Shown here: one piece after another, positions 44,379 through 55,188 of the stretch
Numbering within the stretch: position 1 is the first letter of the stretch
How the letters are laid out: each line of letters opens with the position of its first letter
Assembly: GCA_036867785.1 (NCBI GenBank)
Contig: CP145412.1
Location: 1,364,001 to 1,428,000, forward strand
From: Plasmodiophora brassicae
Lineage: Eukaryota; Endomyxa: Phytomyxea; Phytomyxea; Plasmodiophorida
DNA length: 64,000 nucleotides
Direction: 5' to 3'
Notes under the pieces: generated by a model
The model's input: the letters and a program-made list of their open reading frames with translations, nothing else
What the model was told of the DNA's origin: nothing
Databases searched by the model: none
Made by a program: the position numbers and the translations under genes

Positions 44379-45862
44379 TTATGGTAGATATTTCAGTGCG
44401 TACTCATAGACAAGGAATACGACAGCATTGGCGGGACCTGACACATATCGTCAGCAACATGGCGAAATGTCTAACGAGGACGCTTCCAACCAGCTCGTAG
44501 AAGTGTCAGCGGAAGGCCTGCGAAGAACGCCTTGGACCCCTCAGTTTTGTATATAGTGCGCATCAATCTGAGGAAACTCCCTATGTACATAGAGGAATCG
44601 TAGTTTCAGGGGCAACGTAAGGTCGTAAGCACTAATGTAGCATGAAGAATCCAAACCTGGATGGCCAGTCTGCTGCCTCGACTTTACGACGTCCTGTAGC
44701 GGATAGTCAGCGGCAAGGATACAAAAGGCGCGAACGATGGTTCCTACCTGGGGGTAGCCTGAAATCCAGTATGCAGCACCTCCCACAAACCCTGACGATA
44801 CAAGATGAATTATTGCTTGAAAGACGGTACGCTAGTGCTATCAAACCTGCCAACATGATGGACAGAGAGTCTCGTGGGCAGTTGTCAGGACATCTGTATC
44901 GCACGATCGCTTCATACAAGACGAAGTAGAAGGCACTACCCGGAATCTGAATCGGCAGACCAGAATGTTAGCAAAACTGCAACAACGCGAAGAAAGCATC
45001 CCACCTCTCTCAGCAATGTCGTGTACTGCCCTCTGAATAGCCCCCGTGGTCCTTCTGATCGCAACGTCGACAAAAGACAATGCAGAGTCCCTCTGTACTT
45101 GACAGCAGTTAACCCTGATTGCATTCTGCATTTGACCAGCTTCGTCGAACAAATTGGGACCGCACAAAAGCATGATTGGGTTTGGATCACCAACCTCTAA
45201 GGGTGTCTGCCAGAACGAAATTACAACGCCGGCGGCGACTCCCGATATGCACACATTCGTCATAGAGGCGGACCTGTTGCGGAGGCGGTTACAGTCAGCG
45301 CGCAACAGGCACTTCAGCGGGGATACCTGGGATCTGGTGCGCCTAGCTTCGACGACACCCACGAGTATACACCGACTGGCATGAACATTAGAAGCAAAGT
45401 GTCGTCGCGCTACTCGGCCACACTTACAGCAAATCGCGTTCTCACATGTTGCCCCGAAGAGCGGTGCACCGATGCCCTGTAAGAAACGACGGTCAGTGAC
45501 GGGGGCAAGCGCGCCGCGACTGACAGCACTATCTGCCTTGTAGAATCCAAAGAGCCCTCGTCGCTGAAACGTGTCGACGACACAATGCAGTGAACCCCTG
45601 AACTTTCCCGGCTCCGTCTGCTGCCGCACTTTGATCGTATCGGCAGGGTACTCTCTGCGTGCACACTGAGCAATACCGCCACGATGTCACTGTAAACCCT
45701 CACATAATCTTGGCCATCATGCCGGACACCTACGACACCGTCAACAACAACAACGCACGGCACGGCCACGCCAACCTCATCACGTACCGATCCCGCGACG
45801 AAATGCCTCGACGAATCCGCAAAGTACAGCGGGAGCGGCGCGACGCCGTCCTCAGCGGCCAT
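44379..45862 (-). CDS. Mitochondrial carrier (SLC25 family, ornithine/acylcarnitine-carrier-like)
   Basis: Twelve exons on the minus strand: 45862-45788, 45729-45704, 45654-45537, 45476-45428, 45375-45327, 45273-45195, 45139-45005, 44946-44847, 44791-44748, 44693-44657, 44580-44491, 44437-44379 (861 nt, 286 aa). The three carrier repeats are visible through their signatures: EYPADTIKVRQQT; QTPLELVKCRMQSGLTAVKY; GYPQDVVKSRQQTGHPG, i.e. PxDxxKxR variants, each followed by a GLFGFYKG, GLFRGQ or AFFAGL element. The repeats best resemble ORT1/carnitine-type carriers of the inner membrane. In repeats two and three Asp of PxD is replaced (PLE, PQD shift), as is common in amino-acid carriers. The intron 45477-45536 uses a GC donor. 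Exons as small as 26 nt occur. Confidence 0.9.
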
Positions 45863-46267
45863 CGCAACGAGGGCGCCGTGGACGACGCAGGCGCACACGG
45901 CACACAAACAGGTTGTCACATAAAACATTGCGCACACCCCGAAACCAGCCATGTCGGTGCAGCAGTTGCACCATACCGCCACCTGCTTCGCCCAGGCTCA
46001 AGCACCGTATGGCTCTTGACCGGCACCCACTGTTGATCCAGCTGGGTGCCAGTGCGCCCAGGAGACGGCGGCGACCCGTTTCCAAGTACGTCGATCGGGC
46101 AAGACAGACGGCGTGTGTACCCGTATATACGGATATGCTCGGTCGACGACCGCAGATCGAATCTCGTGCCCAGCGGTACGGTTGCTCGGTGACGTTCGAC
46201 GTTTGGCCACGTAAATTCGCCGCGCGGCGGCCGGGGAAGTGCGCTGGTACCTGCTGCATCTGCGGGA
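45863..46267. other. Divergent promoter region, carrier and DEK/SWIB genes
   Basis: About 400 bp between two divergent genes. Overlapping frames on both strands show no domain. No RNA gene or repeat was recognised. Confidence 0.4.
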
Positions 46268-47721
46268 ATGGCGAGCGGTGTCGGCGACGTCGCCGTGGAC
46301 AAGGGCGCCGTGCTGGAGCGCGTCGAGGCGCTCGTACGGGGCGGCGATCTGACGACGCTGACGACGAAGGCGATTCTGAAGCAGGTGGCGGACGAGTTCG
46401 GCGCCGATGCAGCCGTGTCATATAAACGCGATATCAAGGATCGCGTCCACGATGTCATTGAGTCCATGAATCCGCATGAATCGTAGGATGTGCAAAGCTA
46501 TCCACAACTGCTCGTCGACCTGAAAGTGCACTGAATCGTACAGAGAGGATGATGAAGCTAGAGACGAACGTGCTGCGGAGACGGCAGATGGCGGTAGTGG
46601 ATCGCCAGCTCGTCGGGCCTCGAAGAGAAGAAAAGCGACGCCAGTGAAGGAGCCGACAAAGAAGAAACGACGAACGACGGCCTCAGCTAGTGGGATAGCC
46701 CGTCCGATCGGAATCTCCCGCCAGTTAGCCAACTTCCTACGTAAGCAACGTGCACACATCCTGTCCATGTTGCCTCCTCTAAGCACCGCAACGCTATAGA
46801 CGTCCCGTATGACGGCGACGAAGACATTGGTGGCGCGCAGATGGCCAGGTGAATCTGCTGGAGGCGTATTGCCGCTGCGCATGGCTGATCATGCAACACA
46901 GAACGGAAGTAGCCAAGAGAATCGGTCGATACGTCAAGGAGCACAACCTCCAGGCAGAGCATGACGGAAGGAGGATCATATTTGATGACGCGTTGCGTAA
47001 CCTGTTCGGCGTGGACGAAGCAACGTACTTTTCCTTACAGACTCTCTTGTCTCCTCATTTTGAGAAGCTGGCTGCCAAGGAGCGTCCTAAGCATGACGCG
47101 TCGTCTGGTCCCCCTCGCCGCAACGCGTTTCACAATCCAGTTGTGTGGTCGGATAAGCTGCAGGTCTGGTTTTGTGTCGGTGGTAACCATCGTGGGTTCT
47201 CATGGTGTCGGTCTTGGTAGGCGCTTCTCGGCGGCGACAAGAGGGTATCAAGGCCACAAACTGTGAAGCTGCTCTGGGAATATATTAAATCTCACGACCT
47301 TCAAGACCCGAAAGACAAACGGTCGGGCGCACATGATGGATTTGTCACATCGTCTTCATTGGCTGAGCTTCGTTCCAGGATCATTGTATGCGATGATGCA
47401 ATGTATAACGTCTTCAAGGTTAAACGGTTGCACATGATGAAAATGAACAAGATTCTGTCTGCCCACCTGCGTTCAGTCGATGACATTGCTGGTGACGGTG
47501 CCAACAACGACGATGACGAATCCGAGAACGGCAGCGGCGACGATGCTGAGGAGGAGGATGACGCCGACGTTGAGGACCAGCCATCCATCAAACGAGAAGC
47601 CGGCTCACACGTCAAGAGGGAACCGGCGGAAGAACAGGACCTGCCAGCACCAGCAGTCGGGGACGCTCACGTGAAGCAGGAAGAGCGAGCAGACGTGCAG
47701 GCTGGGAAGCCGTCTGAATAA
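46268..47721 (+). CDS. Chromatin protein with DEK C-terminal domain and two SWIB domains
   Basis: Exons 46268-46461, 46544-46740, 46800-46848, 46902-47163, 47221-47321 and 47379-47721 (1146 nt, 381 aa). The N-terminus (residues 1-66) is a DEK_C/UAF30-type helical domain: LERVEALVRGGDLTTLTTKA, ILKQVADEFGADAAVSYKRD. A basic NLS-like stretch follows (KRRKATPVKEPTKKKRR). SWIB/MDM2 domain 1: GISRQLANFLH, TEVAKRIGRYVKEHNLQ, IIFDDALRNLFGVDEATYFS. Domain 2: TVKLLWEYIKSHDLQDPKDK, IIVCDDAMYNVFKVKRLHMM. The tail is acidic with IKREAGSHVKREP repeats resembling SUMO sites. Yeast Uaf30/Tri1-like proteins of this plan act in rDNA transcription or chromatin. The last intron (47322-47378) is 57 bp without a stop in frame, so retention would insert 19 residues. 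Confidence 0.88.
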
Positions 47722-47825
47722 GCGCTTAACATTGAATCGTGTTTATACGGCACCCATGGCCGAACCATATTTTGGGAACGCGCGCGCTCGTTGCCTGAAG
47801 AGTGACGCGGCGCTGTGCGAATACG

Positions 47826-48825
47826 ATGGCAACGAACCTGTTTGATGTGTCCGGCAAGGTGGCTGTCGTAACAGGCGGCGCGCGTGGCATCGGCGCCATG
47901 ATCTGCGAGTCGCTGGTCGCCAACGGCGCTGACGTCGTCGTGGTGTCGCGGAAGGCGGCCGGGTGCGCCCAGTTCTGCGATGCGTTGAACGGGCGCGGGC
48001 ATCGCGCCAAGGCGACATGGGTCAGCGCCGACCTGTCGTCCGATGCCGAATGCAAACGCGCTGCAGATGAAATTGCAAAGTCGCATAAGGCTGTGCACGT
48101 TTTGATCAACAACAGCGGGTGCAATTGGGGTTGGTCCCGACAATCGTTGCGCACCGCCGCCGCTAATCGATGCTGGTCAAGGTGCTCCGTTGGACGCATA
48201 CCCATGGGATGCGTTCGATAAGGTGTTTCGACTGAACGTGTTCGGCGTATTCGCCTTAACGAAATACTTGTTGCCGCTGTTGTGCAACGCCGGCGGTGAC
48301 GGGGATCCTGCCCGCGTCATCAACATTGGATCAGTGAATGGTCAATGTCCTGTCTGAGATGTAATGGGAGACGGAGCTGACTACAGCGCTATAGGCATTG
48401 CGGTTCCGCATCTGGAAACGTACGCGTACTCGACGTCAAAGGCTGCCCTTCACCATTTGACCAAGGTCCTTGCCAGCCAGCTGGCGGCCAAGAACATCAC
48501 TGTCAATGCAGTTGCTCCCGTATGGATGTACGGTTACTCCAGAACAGCGACGTGTTGATGACGTACAGGGCCCGTTCGAGACCGACATGATGCGTGCCAC
48601 TTTGAAATCAAACCCTCTCATCGTCAAAGGCATTCCCCTACGTAAGCCTATTAACATCTGCTTCATTAGGTAGGCTGATGTATGGCACTGTCATTACCAG
48701 GGAGACTTGGCAGAGCAGACGACATGGCCGGCGCTGTCTTGTATCTGTGTTCACGCTCCAGCGCCTACGTTACTGGCGCGCTTCTACCTGTGGACGGCGG
48801 TGCATTGGTGTCTCCCAAGATGTGA
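47826..48825 (+). CDS. Short-chain dehydrogenase/reductase (SDR)
   Basis: Exons 47826-48129, 48182-48340, 48395-48519, 48569-48641 and 48701-48825 (786 nt, 261 aa). Classical SDR: cofactor loop VVTGGARGIGAMI (TGxxxGIG), NNSG (NNAG variant) after VHVLIN, Ser in VINIGSVNG, catalytic Tyr/Lys in ETYAYSTSKAALHHL, VNAVAPGPFETDM, and the C-terminal GALLPVDGG. The Arg after VVVVS (VVVVSRKAAG) in place of an acidic residue suggests NADPH. Closest in look to plant/fungal SDRs of the rhamnolipid/3-oxoacyl-ACP reductase type (RhlG-like, with A at APLDAYP). Substrate unknown. All five exons are fixed by conserved motifs. Confidence 0.93.
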
Positions 48826-49057
48826 CATCTATAAACATGTGCAATTCCCCGCATTCGACATACCGTGTCCAAATACGTCAAACGTCGCACCCATATTCAT
48901 GTAGCAACGAGCACCGCTGTTCAGTGGGCAGCGTGGCACATCGCACGACCAGCGCTGCAGTAACTCCATCGTCAACAATTTCGTCATGGCATGATCGCGG
49001 GCACACCGCAGCGTGTCATCGTGCTCTATTGGTCGGACAGTGTTGTTCACGGGAACC

Positions 49058-49409
49058 CTATGTATCCAGAGCTCGATTGTTGGCGACCGGAGGACCTTTT
49101 AGTTAGTTCCGTTGTTGAAGAGCAGTGGACCGTACGAAGACGGAAACCGCGATATCAAAACTACCCATCGAGTCACGATACTCTTCGATATCCTCTTTGG
49201 ACCAGCCGTGATCCTTGGCGAAGACGCCTATGGAGAAAACGACTAGGCCGACGAGTTAACGCTTGGTAACGGCACATGTGACATGTAGTACACCCGCTCG
49301 TTCCAGAATAGCTCCCAGCAGGTTAATTGCCGTCAGGTAAACCGCCTTGGTCCCCAAGAAATCATCCCGTGGCGACACGCACCGGTACGCAAACGTCCAC
49401 TCGGCTATC
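49058..49409 (-). CDS. Possible 3' exons of an unidentified gene
   Basis: On the minus strand three joined segments, up to 49409-49294, 49227-49165 and 49095-49058, stay in frame across introns of 66 and 69 bp with good GT/AG borders. They read DDFLGTKAVYLTAINLLGAI, LERAGVFAKDHGWSKEDIEE, YRDSMGPPVANNRALDT then stop. No family was recognised and no start codon was found. An upstream exon would overlap the 5' end of the plus-strand GT71 gene. It could be a short gene fragment or a chance reading. Confidence 0.3.
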
Positions 49410-49425
49410 GCGCGCTCATTGACCA

Positions 49426-50817
49426 ATGGGGAAGCATGCGCGTTTGAAGGGGCGGGCGGTCCAGCGGGTCGTGGTCGTTGGAATATGCGTCCTGGCCGCT
49501 GTGTCGCTGATCCAGACCGTGAACCTCATGCGACGTATGGGCGATGACGAATGGAGTCGTGCGGTCACGCCGCTTCCCGTGTTGCGAACGGGACGCACGC
49601 TCTGGACCAGGATCGCTGACGCTGTTCGCAGAGCCGATCTGGAACATGTTCCCGAGTTCGAAGTTGATCTGTCAGGGGATCCAGGCTGTCAGAACGCGCA
49701 CGCTCCGAACCCATGGGTGTTTGCCGTGTCGATGGCGCCGGAAGCGATCGATCGAGCGCGTTGGCAATGGCAAACCTTCATGGCGAACGTCCCGAGGACG
49801 GCACCCGAGGCGTTGCTTCATGGTGGGCGTGGCATCGTTCTGTCGGGCGGCAGGCTGTCCCATCTGCATACCGTCGTCATCACCATCACTAGGCTTCGAA
49901 ATCTGGGATGCAGACTCCCTATTGAACTCTGGTTCCTGGACGATGAGATGCCAGGACCGCCACTGATCGCGTACTTCCGCCGTTTGGGCGCCTCGGTGCG
50001 CTGCACCTGCGACATTTACGATAACGATGGTGGAGAGCGCCCTGCAGTGGATATGCAGTTTCGATACATCGACAAGCGGTTCCAGATCAAATCGATAGCG
50101 CTGGTGATGAGCGCATTCAGCGATGTCTTGTTCCTGGACAGCGACAACGTTCCGCTGGTGGACCCGACATACCTGTTCGACCACGTCGCGTATCGGAGGA
50201 CTGGCGCCGTACTCTGGCCCGACTTCTGGGCCTGTAACACGAACCCGGTGTACTGGGAAATCATGGGCCTGCACCGAGACACGTGCGACCGACGCGGCAC
50301 GTTCGAATCCGGGCAGATGCTGATCAACAAGGCCAGGCACTGGGAACCGCTCATGCTCGCCCTGGAGATGAACATGCAGGCTCAGCTGCATTACAACCTC
50401 GAGTCGGGTAGCGACCGGTGTGGCGGAGGTGACAAGGAGACGTTTGCGGTCGCGTTTGACGCGTTAGGCCATTCTTACGACAAGGTGGGCCGGCAACCCG
50501 GTATCATCGGTCGCGTTCTGCCGGACGGTAACTATCAGGGGACAGCAATGATCCAGTACGATCCGGATACGAAGAAGCCGCTGTTCCTGCATATCAACAC
50601 GGTCAAGTTCAGCCCGGAACGGTTGCTGGGCGGCGAGCAACGACGATGGCCGGTGGAAAAGGCGCGGTCGCTACTGGGGCGCGATGACGGCGACTTTGAG
50701 AAGGAATGCCTGCGGATCATGGTGAACTTTGTCTGTACCAGCGAGTACGCCGCCCACGCTGGCCCCGAACACGCCGCCAAATGCCCTGAACTACTGAACG
50801 CCCTGGAGACGTTCTGA
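49426..50817 (+). CDS. Alpha-mannosyltransferase of the Mnn1/GT71 family
   Basis: Single exon, 463 aa. Type II membrane topology: a basic N-terminus (MGKHARLKGRAVQR) then VVVVGICVLAAVSLIQTVNL. The lumenal domain has the Mnn1-family run: GRGIVLSGGRLSHLHTVVIT, LRNLGCRLPIELWFLDDEMP, KRFQIKSIALVMSAFSDVLF, LDSDNVPLVDPTYLFD (DxD), AVLWPDFWACNTNPVYWEIM, TFESGQMLINKARHW and GGGDKETFAVAFDALG. Mnn1-type enzymes add terminal alpha-1,3-mannose to O- and N-glycans in the Golgi; the exact linkage here is open. It is the third Golgi glycosyltransferase of the window and one of the few long intronless genes. Confidence 0.93.
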   Translation: MGKHARLKGRAVQRVVVVGICVLAAVSLIQTVNLMRRMGDDEWSRAVTPLPVLRTGRTLWTRIADAVRRADLEHVPEFEVDLSGDPGCQNAHAPNPWVFAVSMAPEAIDRARWQWQTFMANVPRTAPEALLHGGRGIVLSGGRLSHLHTVVITITRLRNLGCRLPIELWFLDDEMPGPPLIAYFRRLGASVRCTCDIYDNDGGERPAVDMQFRYIDKRFQIKSIALVMSAFSDVLFLDSDNVPLVDPTYLFDHVAYRRTGAVLWPDFWACNTNPVYWEIMGLHRDTCDRRGTFESGQMLINKARHWEPLMLALEMNMQAQLHYNLESGSDRCGGGDKETFAVAFDALGHSYDKVGRQPGIIGRVLPDGNYQGTAMIQYDPDTKKPLFLHINTVKFSPERLLGGEQRRWPVEKARSLLGRDDGDFEKECLRIMVNFVCTSEYAAHAGPEHAAKCPELLNALETF

Positions 50818-50928
50818 AAGAACTCGATCTGCCACTTTATGCACAATGCAGGCCGAAACCGACATGACCGGTCCCCCACGGAAAGGCATGCAGGTATAAA
50901 CGTGATCACGGGCATGGCATTCCCGGCG

Positions 50929-52234
50929 TCAGTCGTCTTTCTGAGATTTCGACTTGGATGGCAGAATGAATATTGCAACGGCCTTAGACACAATCTGCCA
51001 GCCCCACATTGCGTTGAGCAGGTTGAACAAAACTAGGCAACCGTCACACGTAGCGGGAGCGAGGCGTCAAGAAACGACGGTACCATTGAATGCGAGGAAG
51101 AGACCCGGAACAACAGGGTGCAGTGGTCTCGCAGAATCGTACAGCGGGTTCTGCACCTGCACCAGGGACGTCTTTGACGCGTGTGAGGGCAGGCACCAGG
51201 GCAGCAGTTCGACCCAGATGTGATACGACATGACTGGGTAGAGCAGGTCAGAACGTTAACGAGAGAGGCCAGTAGCGTCGACTTACTGATGCCAGCAACG
51301 TTACGCACGGCGATGAACGTGAACGCGAAACACAGCTGGGACAGCGGGTTAGTTCGTTCCGTGTGCCATCGATCCAGGCACATCGCCCACCTGAATATAT
51401 TGGAACGCAGGATGCTGCGTCAGCTTGAGTTTAATGAATGCCCAGCGAGCATTCATAAGTGGCGTCGACGCCTCCCAGGTCAACAGCATGGCGCCCCAGT
51501 ACTGCAGCAACGGAGCGAGCGCCAGACCATACACTTCACAGCGATACACAATTATTAGGCCCGACACAGCAAGTAGTGCACAACGAGCAATTACGGATGA
51601 CTCCCATGACGTGATGCATCAGGAACGGAATGTTCTTCTTCTCGAAAACCATTAGGCAATCGATTGTGTCATGGAGGAAATACCTCGTCGATAACGTCAG
51701 CGCAGGGCGATGACGACATCACCGTTCATAAGCGTACCCGCAGGAGATGGCCACGACGACAGACGACGCGTGCGACGCGCCAAACAGATGGTCGCGATGT
51801 ATATCGGATGGGGACAGCAATGCCAGCGCCGCCCCGCATAACGCCACCAAGGCATGGACGGACGATGCCGCTCGCCCTGAAAACTCGCGCAGGTCGGCGT
51901 CATCCTTCGCGAGTCCGTGCGGCAACCACCGACGAAACACGGCCCCAAACACCTGCAGCGCCCCCGACGCTTCACAGACGCCACTCGGCCGCCACCACGA
52001 CCGACGACCGTACCTGGAAGAACACGCAGCTGCATGCGACGACAGGCCAGTACTGCCCCAGCAGTGATAGGCCGATCATGATGGGCAGCAGCAGCAGCAG
52101 TCGCAGCAGCGCAGCGGACCAAAGCGCTGCGCACAAGTCCGCCCGTTTCGCAGACCAGGCGGCCCACCACGGGGCATTCGTCACTGACACACAACCAGGC
52201 CCTGCTACCTACCAGTACCAGTGCTGCCTGTCAT
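50929..52234 (-). CDS. TLC-domain membrane protein (TLCD/FAM57-like)
   Basis: Minus-strand exons 52234-52219, 52183-52014, 51952-51723, 51683-51595, 51533-51391, 51335-51287, 51233-51084 and 51032-50929 (951 nt, 316 aa). TLC landmarks: FSGRAASSVHALVALCGAAL, the paired His in IPFLMHHVMGVI after LHDTIDCLMVF, GLALAPLLQYWGAMLLTWEA then STPLMNARWAFIKL (family TE.STPFLN.RW), FAFTFIAVRNVAGI, and a last helix AMWGWQIVSKAVAIFIL with basic tail SKSKSQKDD. TLC proteins include ceramide synthases and TLCD regulators of membrane fluidity; the STPLMNARW element points to the TLCD group. The first two introns (35 and 61 bp) and the 16-nt first exon are the weakest part; the third intron is only 39 bp. Confidence 0.85.
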
Positions 52235-52286
52235 TTCGTTTTTGCGACAACTGTTCACGGTTGGACCTTATTCATACAACGTCTGG

Positions 52287-52667
52287 TCATGCGTTGCGCT
52301 GCAGGAGGGGCGGCGCGGCAGCGTGCTCCCGGTGCCTGCGTACGGCGACGGCTTTGCGGTACAAGTTCAGGTCGAGGCCGTCCACGCAGGTGACGACGCG
52401 GGCGCGAAGCCCGCCGCCGGCCTGCATTTCGCCGAGGAAGGACAGGAGCGAGGGGACGCGCAGGATCGGGCGCTGCGTCTCGACCAGGGATAGGTCGACG
52501 GCCAGCTCGGCGCCGTCCAGCTCGACGACGGCCTTGGCGCCGTCCGGGTCGATCGACCGCAACCTGGCGACGACCCGCACCGAGTCCCCGACACGGCAGT
52601 CCCCGATCTCACTCATCAGGACCAAGCGCCCGCTGCGCACGGGGCACGCCTCCGGGACGTTCGCCAT
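52287..52667 (-). CDS. TEN1: Telomere CST-complex subunit TEN1-like OB-fold protein
   Basis: Single exon, 126 aa from the ATG at 52667 (human TEN1 123 aa). OB-fold pattern: LMSEIGDCRVGDSVRVVARL, RSIDPDGAKAVVELDGAELA, VDLSLVE. Then comes the segment that identifies TEN1, FLGEMQAGGGLRARVVTCVD followed by GLDLNLYRKAV, matching human VLGELQ...VVKARVLTCVEGMNLPLLEQAI. TEN1 binds STN1 and CTC1 at telomeric single-stranded DNA and at stalled forks. A small OB-fold protein of another complex (RPA3, RMI2) is the alternative, but the VTCVDGLDLNLY motif argues for TEN1. The frame is open upstream, yet only from a non-ATG codon. Confidence 0.8.
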   Translation of the reverse strand: MANVPEACPVRSGRLVLMSEIGDCRVGDSVRVVARLRSIDPDGAKAVVELDGAELAVDLSLVETQRPILRVPSLLSFLGEMQAGGGLRARVVTCVDGLDLNLYRKAVAVRRHREHAAAPPLLQRNA

Positions 52668-52878
52668 CGCCACGCCCAATTTGGACTTACGCACACGGCA
52701 ACGTTCGCTCTCCTGCTCGCAGGTCAACGAGAGACGCACGCATACGACGTAACGGTCGCGTCTACGAGGATACGCGCGTTCGCGTCAACTTGATTTGGCA
52801 ACAGGCCGCGGGTTGGCACAGAGCGATCATCGTTAGAAGTGCCGCGGTGGCCGTCACGGGGTCACGGCGTCGGGCATC

Positions 52879-55188
52879 ATGATGGGCGATGTGGCAGTGG
52901 AAGGCATGCTGTGGATCTATACGCCGCGTCGGCAATCCTGGACGTACACGTACGGGTGCCTGCACGATGCGACGCTGTATGAGTTTCGGAACCGGACGCG
53001 GCGCCGGGCGCTGCGACCGCTGGCGTCCACCGACCTGACGGACGAGATGTCGGTCGAGATGAGGAAACCGCTGCTCTATATTGACGTCGGTCGATTTGGG
53101 TACCAGAGCGCTGGCGCTGCCTGCATCGAAACGCAGTAATGTTCTCACCTAGGCCATGCAGGTGCCTGTCGTGCCCCGGTCAGCACTTGATCTATCCGCT
53201 CGTGCTGCGATCGCCGACACTGCAGGAATCAATCGTCGTTGCTGCTGCGTCGGCCGACAGTCAGATGCGATGGTTCAGTGCCATTCAGTCTGCGATTGAA
53301 ACGTGGGTGATGGGGCGCGATGCCGTCTACTGCGCAGTGTCATGAGGCGACATCGGTACACAGGCCGAAGCAGCGAGGACAAGGGTTCCTCTTGAAACTG
53401 GGTGGACGACTCTATACCCGATGGCAGAGGCGGTACTTCCGCATCCGTAAGCACCTGTGCCGTTTCCGTTTCGTGTCGTCAACATCCGATGGGGCTTAGG
53501 CGACGGTCGGCTGGAGTATTACTACTCGGGGTTGCACGAGCCGCCAGTGAAATCGTTCCCACTGGACGGCGGTCGGGTCATGGTCAGCAACGTACGACTG
53601 GCCCAGAGGCCTTTTGTGTTCGGGTTTCAGACGAAGGATGGGTATCCCGGTGCTGTATGAAGACCTAGATGCCGTTGCTGAACGTCCTTCGGGCAGGTCC
53701 GTTGCGGTTCTCTGTGCGTCTGACGGAGAGACCAGGAGACGATGGATAAGTTCGATCCGTCTCGCAATTCTTCGCGCAAATCGACGGTTGAGCGCCTATG
53801 ATGGTACTTCGCAGAGCCTATTCAGGAGCCCGTTTGTAATCCTTGGCAGGTCCCGCTCGTCAATTCCACCAGCAGCGACTGGTCGAAAAGTACCGGCAGT
53901 CAGGTGTCTGGGGACCCGTCGTCATTCCTGTGGATTCAACGTCCGGAATGCTGACTTGGTTGTCGCCTTAGGTCAGGCGCTGGCACTCAGCGGAAGTTTG
54001 CAGATGAAAATCTCAGACTGCGAAACGATCAATGTGATCTGCTACCTGTTCAGTTCCGTTCTTGCTGTTCTGGATGAAACATCAATCATCGAGACAGACG
54101 TGCCACGTCTGTCTTTGCCGCTCACCGAGGCATACTTGTACCGCGACCGTGAAGATTGTAGCGATAACGCGTTCAGTATTACTGCCGCTGGCGCTGAAGT
54201 CGTCCTACTCGCCAAATCGCCGGCTGAAAAGGACATGTGGGTCAGCAACATGATCTTGTCGATCCAGGTAAGGACGCCCTTATGACAATGGATTGTAACG
54301 ATGACAGTGTGCTAGCAATGCATGTTGCAGTACTATCCTGAACGCTGTCAAGCTATGGGATGGACCCATGCCATTCTACGTGGCACCATCCACTCGTACG
54401 CCCTCCTAGACGACACTGAATCGCTGCTGGCGCACGTTGCTGGTCATGAAGGCTCAACTGCGTCCGGCATTGACGCTCGAGACTCAATGGGCCTAACAGC
54501 TCTCCACGTTAGTTATATTTCAACCTGACCTGAGTGGCCGCTGACGAACTGTCTCTTTCAGATCGCGTCTCACGAAGGATTACATGACATTGTACGCGTT
54601 CTTATTGAGGAATGTGGTGCATCGCCTCTGAGTCGCAATGCGGGTCTGTTCGTTTTTAAGAGATTGCAGGATGTTCCCTCATCAACAGCTGCCCAATCAG
54701 ATTATCAAACCCCGCTCCATCTTGCATGTAGCATGGGACATGTGGAAGTTGTCGAAATTCTCTGCCGGCACCTCGACGGCCCGGGAATCAGTGCGACGAA
54801 TGGCAGCAATCGGTCAAGCCTCTGGTGCGCTCTGTGGTCTGTGTCATCCATCGCTAAATTTCGGGTTGTGCTCAGACTGAGGCTGTAAGCAGGTCAGATA
54901 CGGCACGCGCTGCGGAATGTGTACGCCTCCTGGTAGAGCACGGCGCGGATGTTAATGGTTCTGCAACATCACTATATTACCGTCATCGTGTACTGACCGG
55001 TTGACCTCATAGCAATTGAGCCAGCTTCCGGAATGACACTTCTACAGGTAATCCTTCCACGTCCGGCATGCTCTTGTTATCAACATGCGGTTTGTTTTCA
55101 GGAGGCTGTTATCAGGGAGGAAGAGGCCGCCGTTGATCTTCTTCTAGGTGGCTGGATAGATGGATTCTACGGTGCAACTGTGTACTGA
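52879..55188 (+). CDS. Multi-PH-domain ankyrin-repeat protein
   Basis: Exons 52879-53099, 53162-53306, 53374-53446, 53500-53641, 53697-54267, 54331-54507, 54562-54836, 54893-54957, 55013-55047 and 55102-55188 (1791 nt, 596 aa). PH domain 1 opens EGMLWIYTPRRQSWTYTYGC and closes SQMRWFSAIQSAIETW. PH domain 2 is clear: GFLLKLGGRLYTRWQRRYF...ETRRRWISSIRLAI, with the invariant Trp. A third PH-like domain ends AEKDMWVSNMILSIQ. Three or four ankyrin repeats follow: MGLTALHIASHEGLHDIVRV, YQTPLHLACSMGHVEVVEIL, ARAAECVRLLVEHGADVN and MTLLQEAVIREEEAAVDLLL. The plan suggests a phosphoinositide-binding adaptor at membranes. Exon 5 may hide one further 3n intron near 53,917-53,971. Confidence 0.82.

Noticed and set aside
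51697-52194. 165-codon minus-strand frame as a separate gene
   Set aside because: Its start is not ATG and the correct exons of the TLC-domain gene use other frames of the same DNA with good splice borders.
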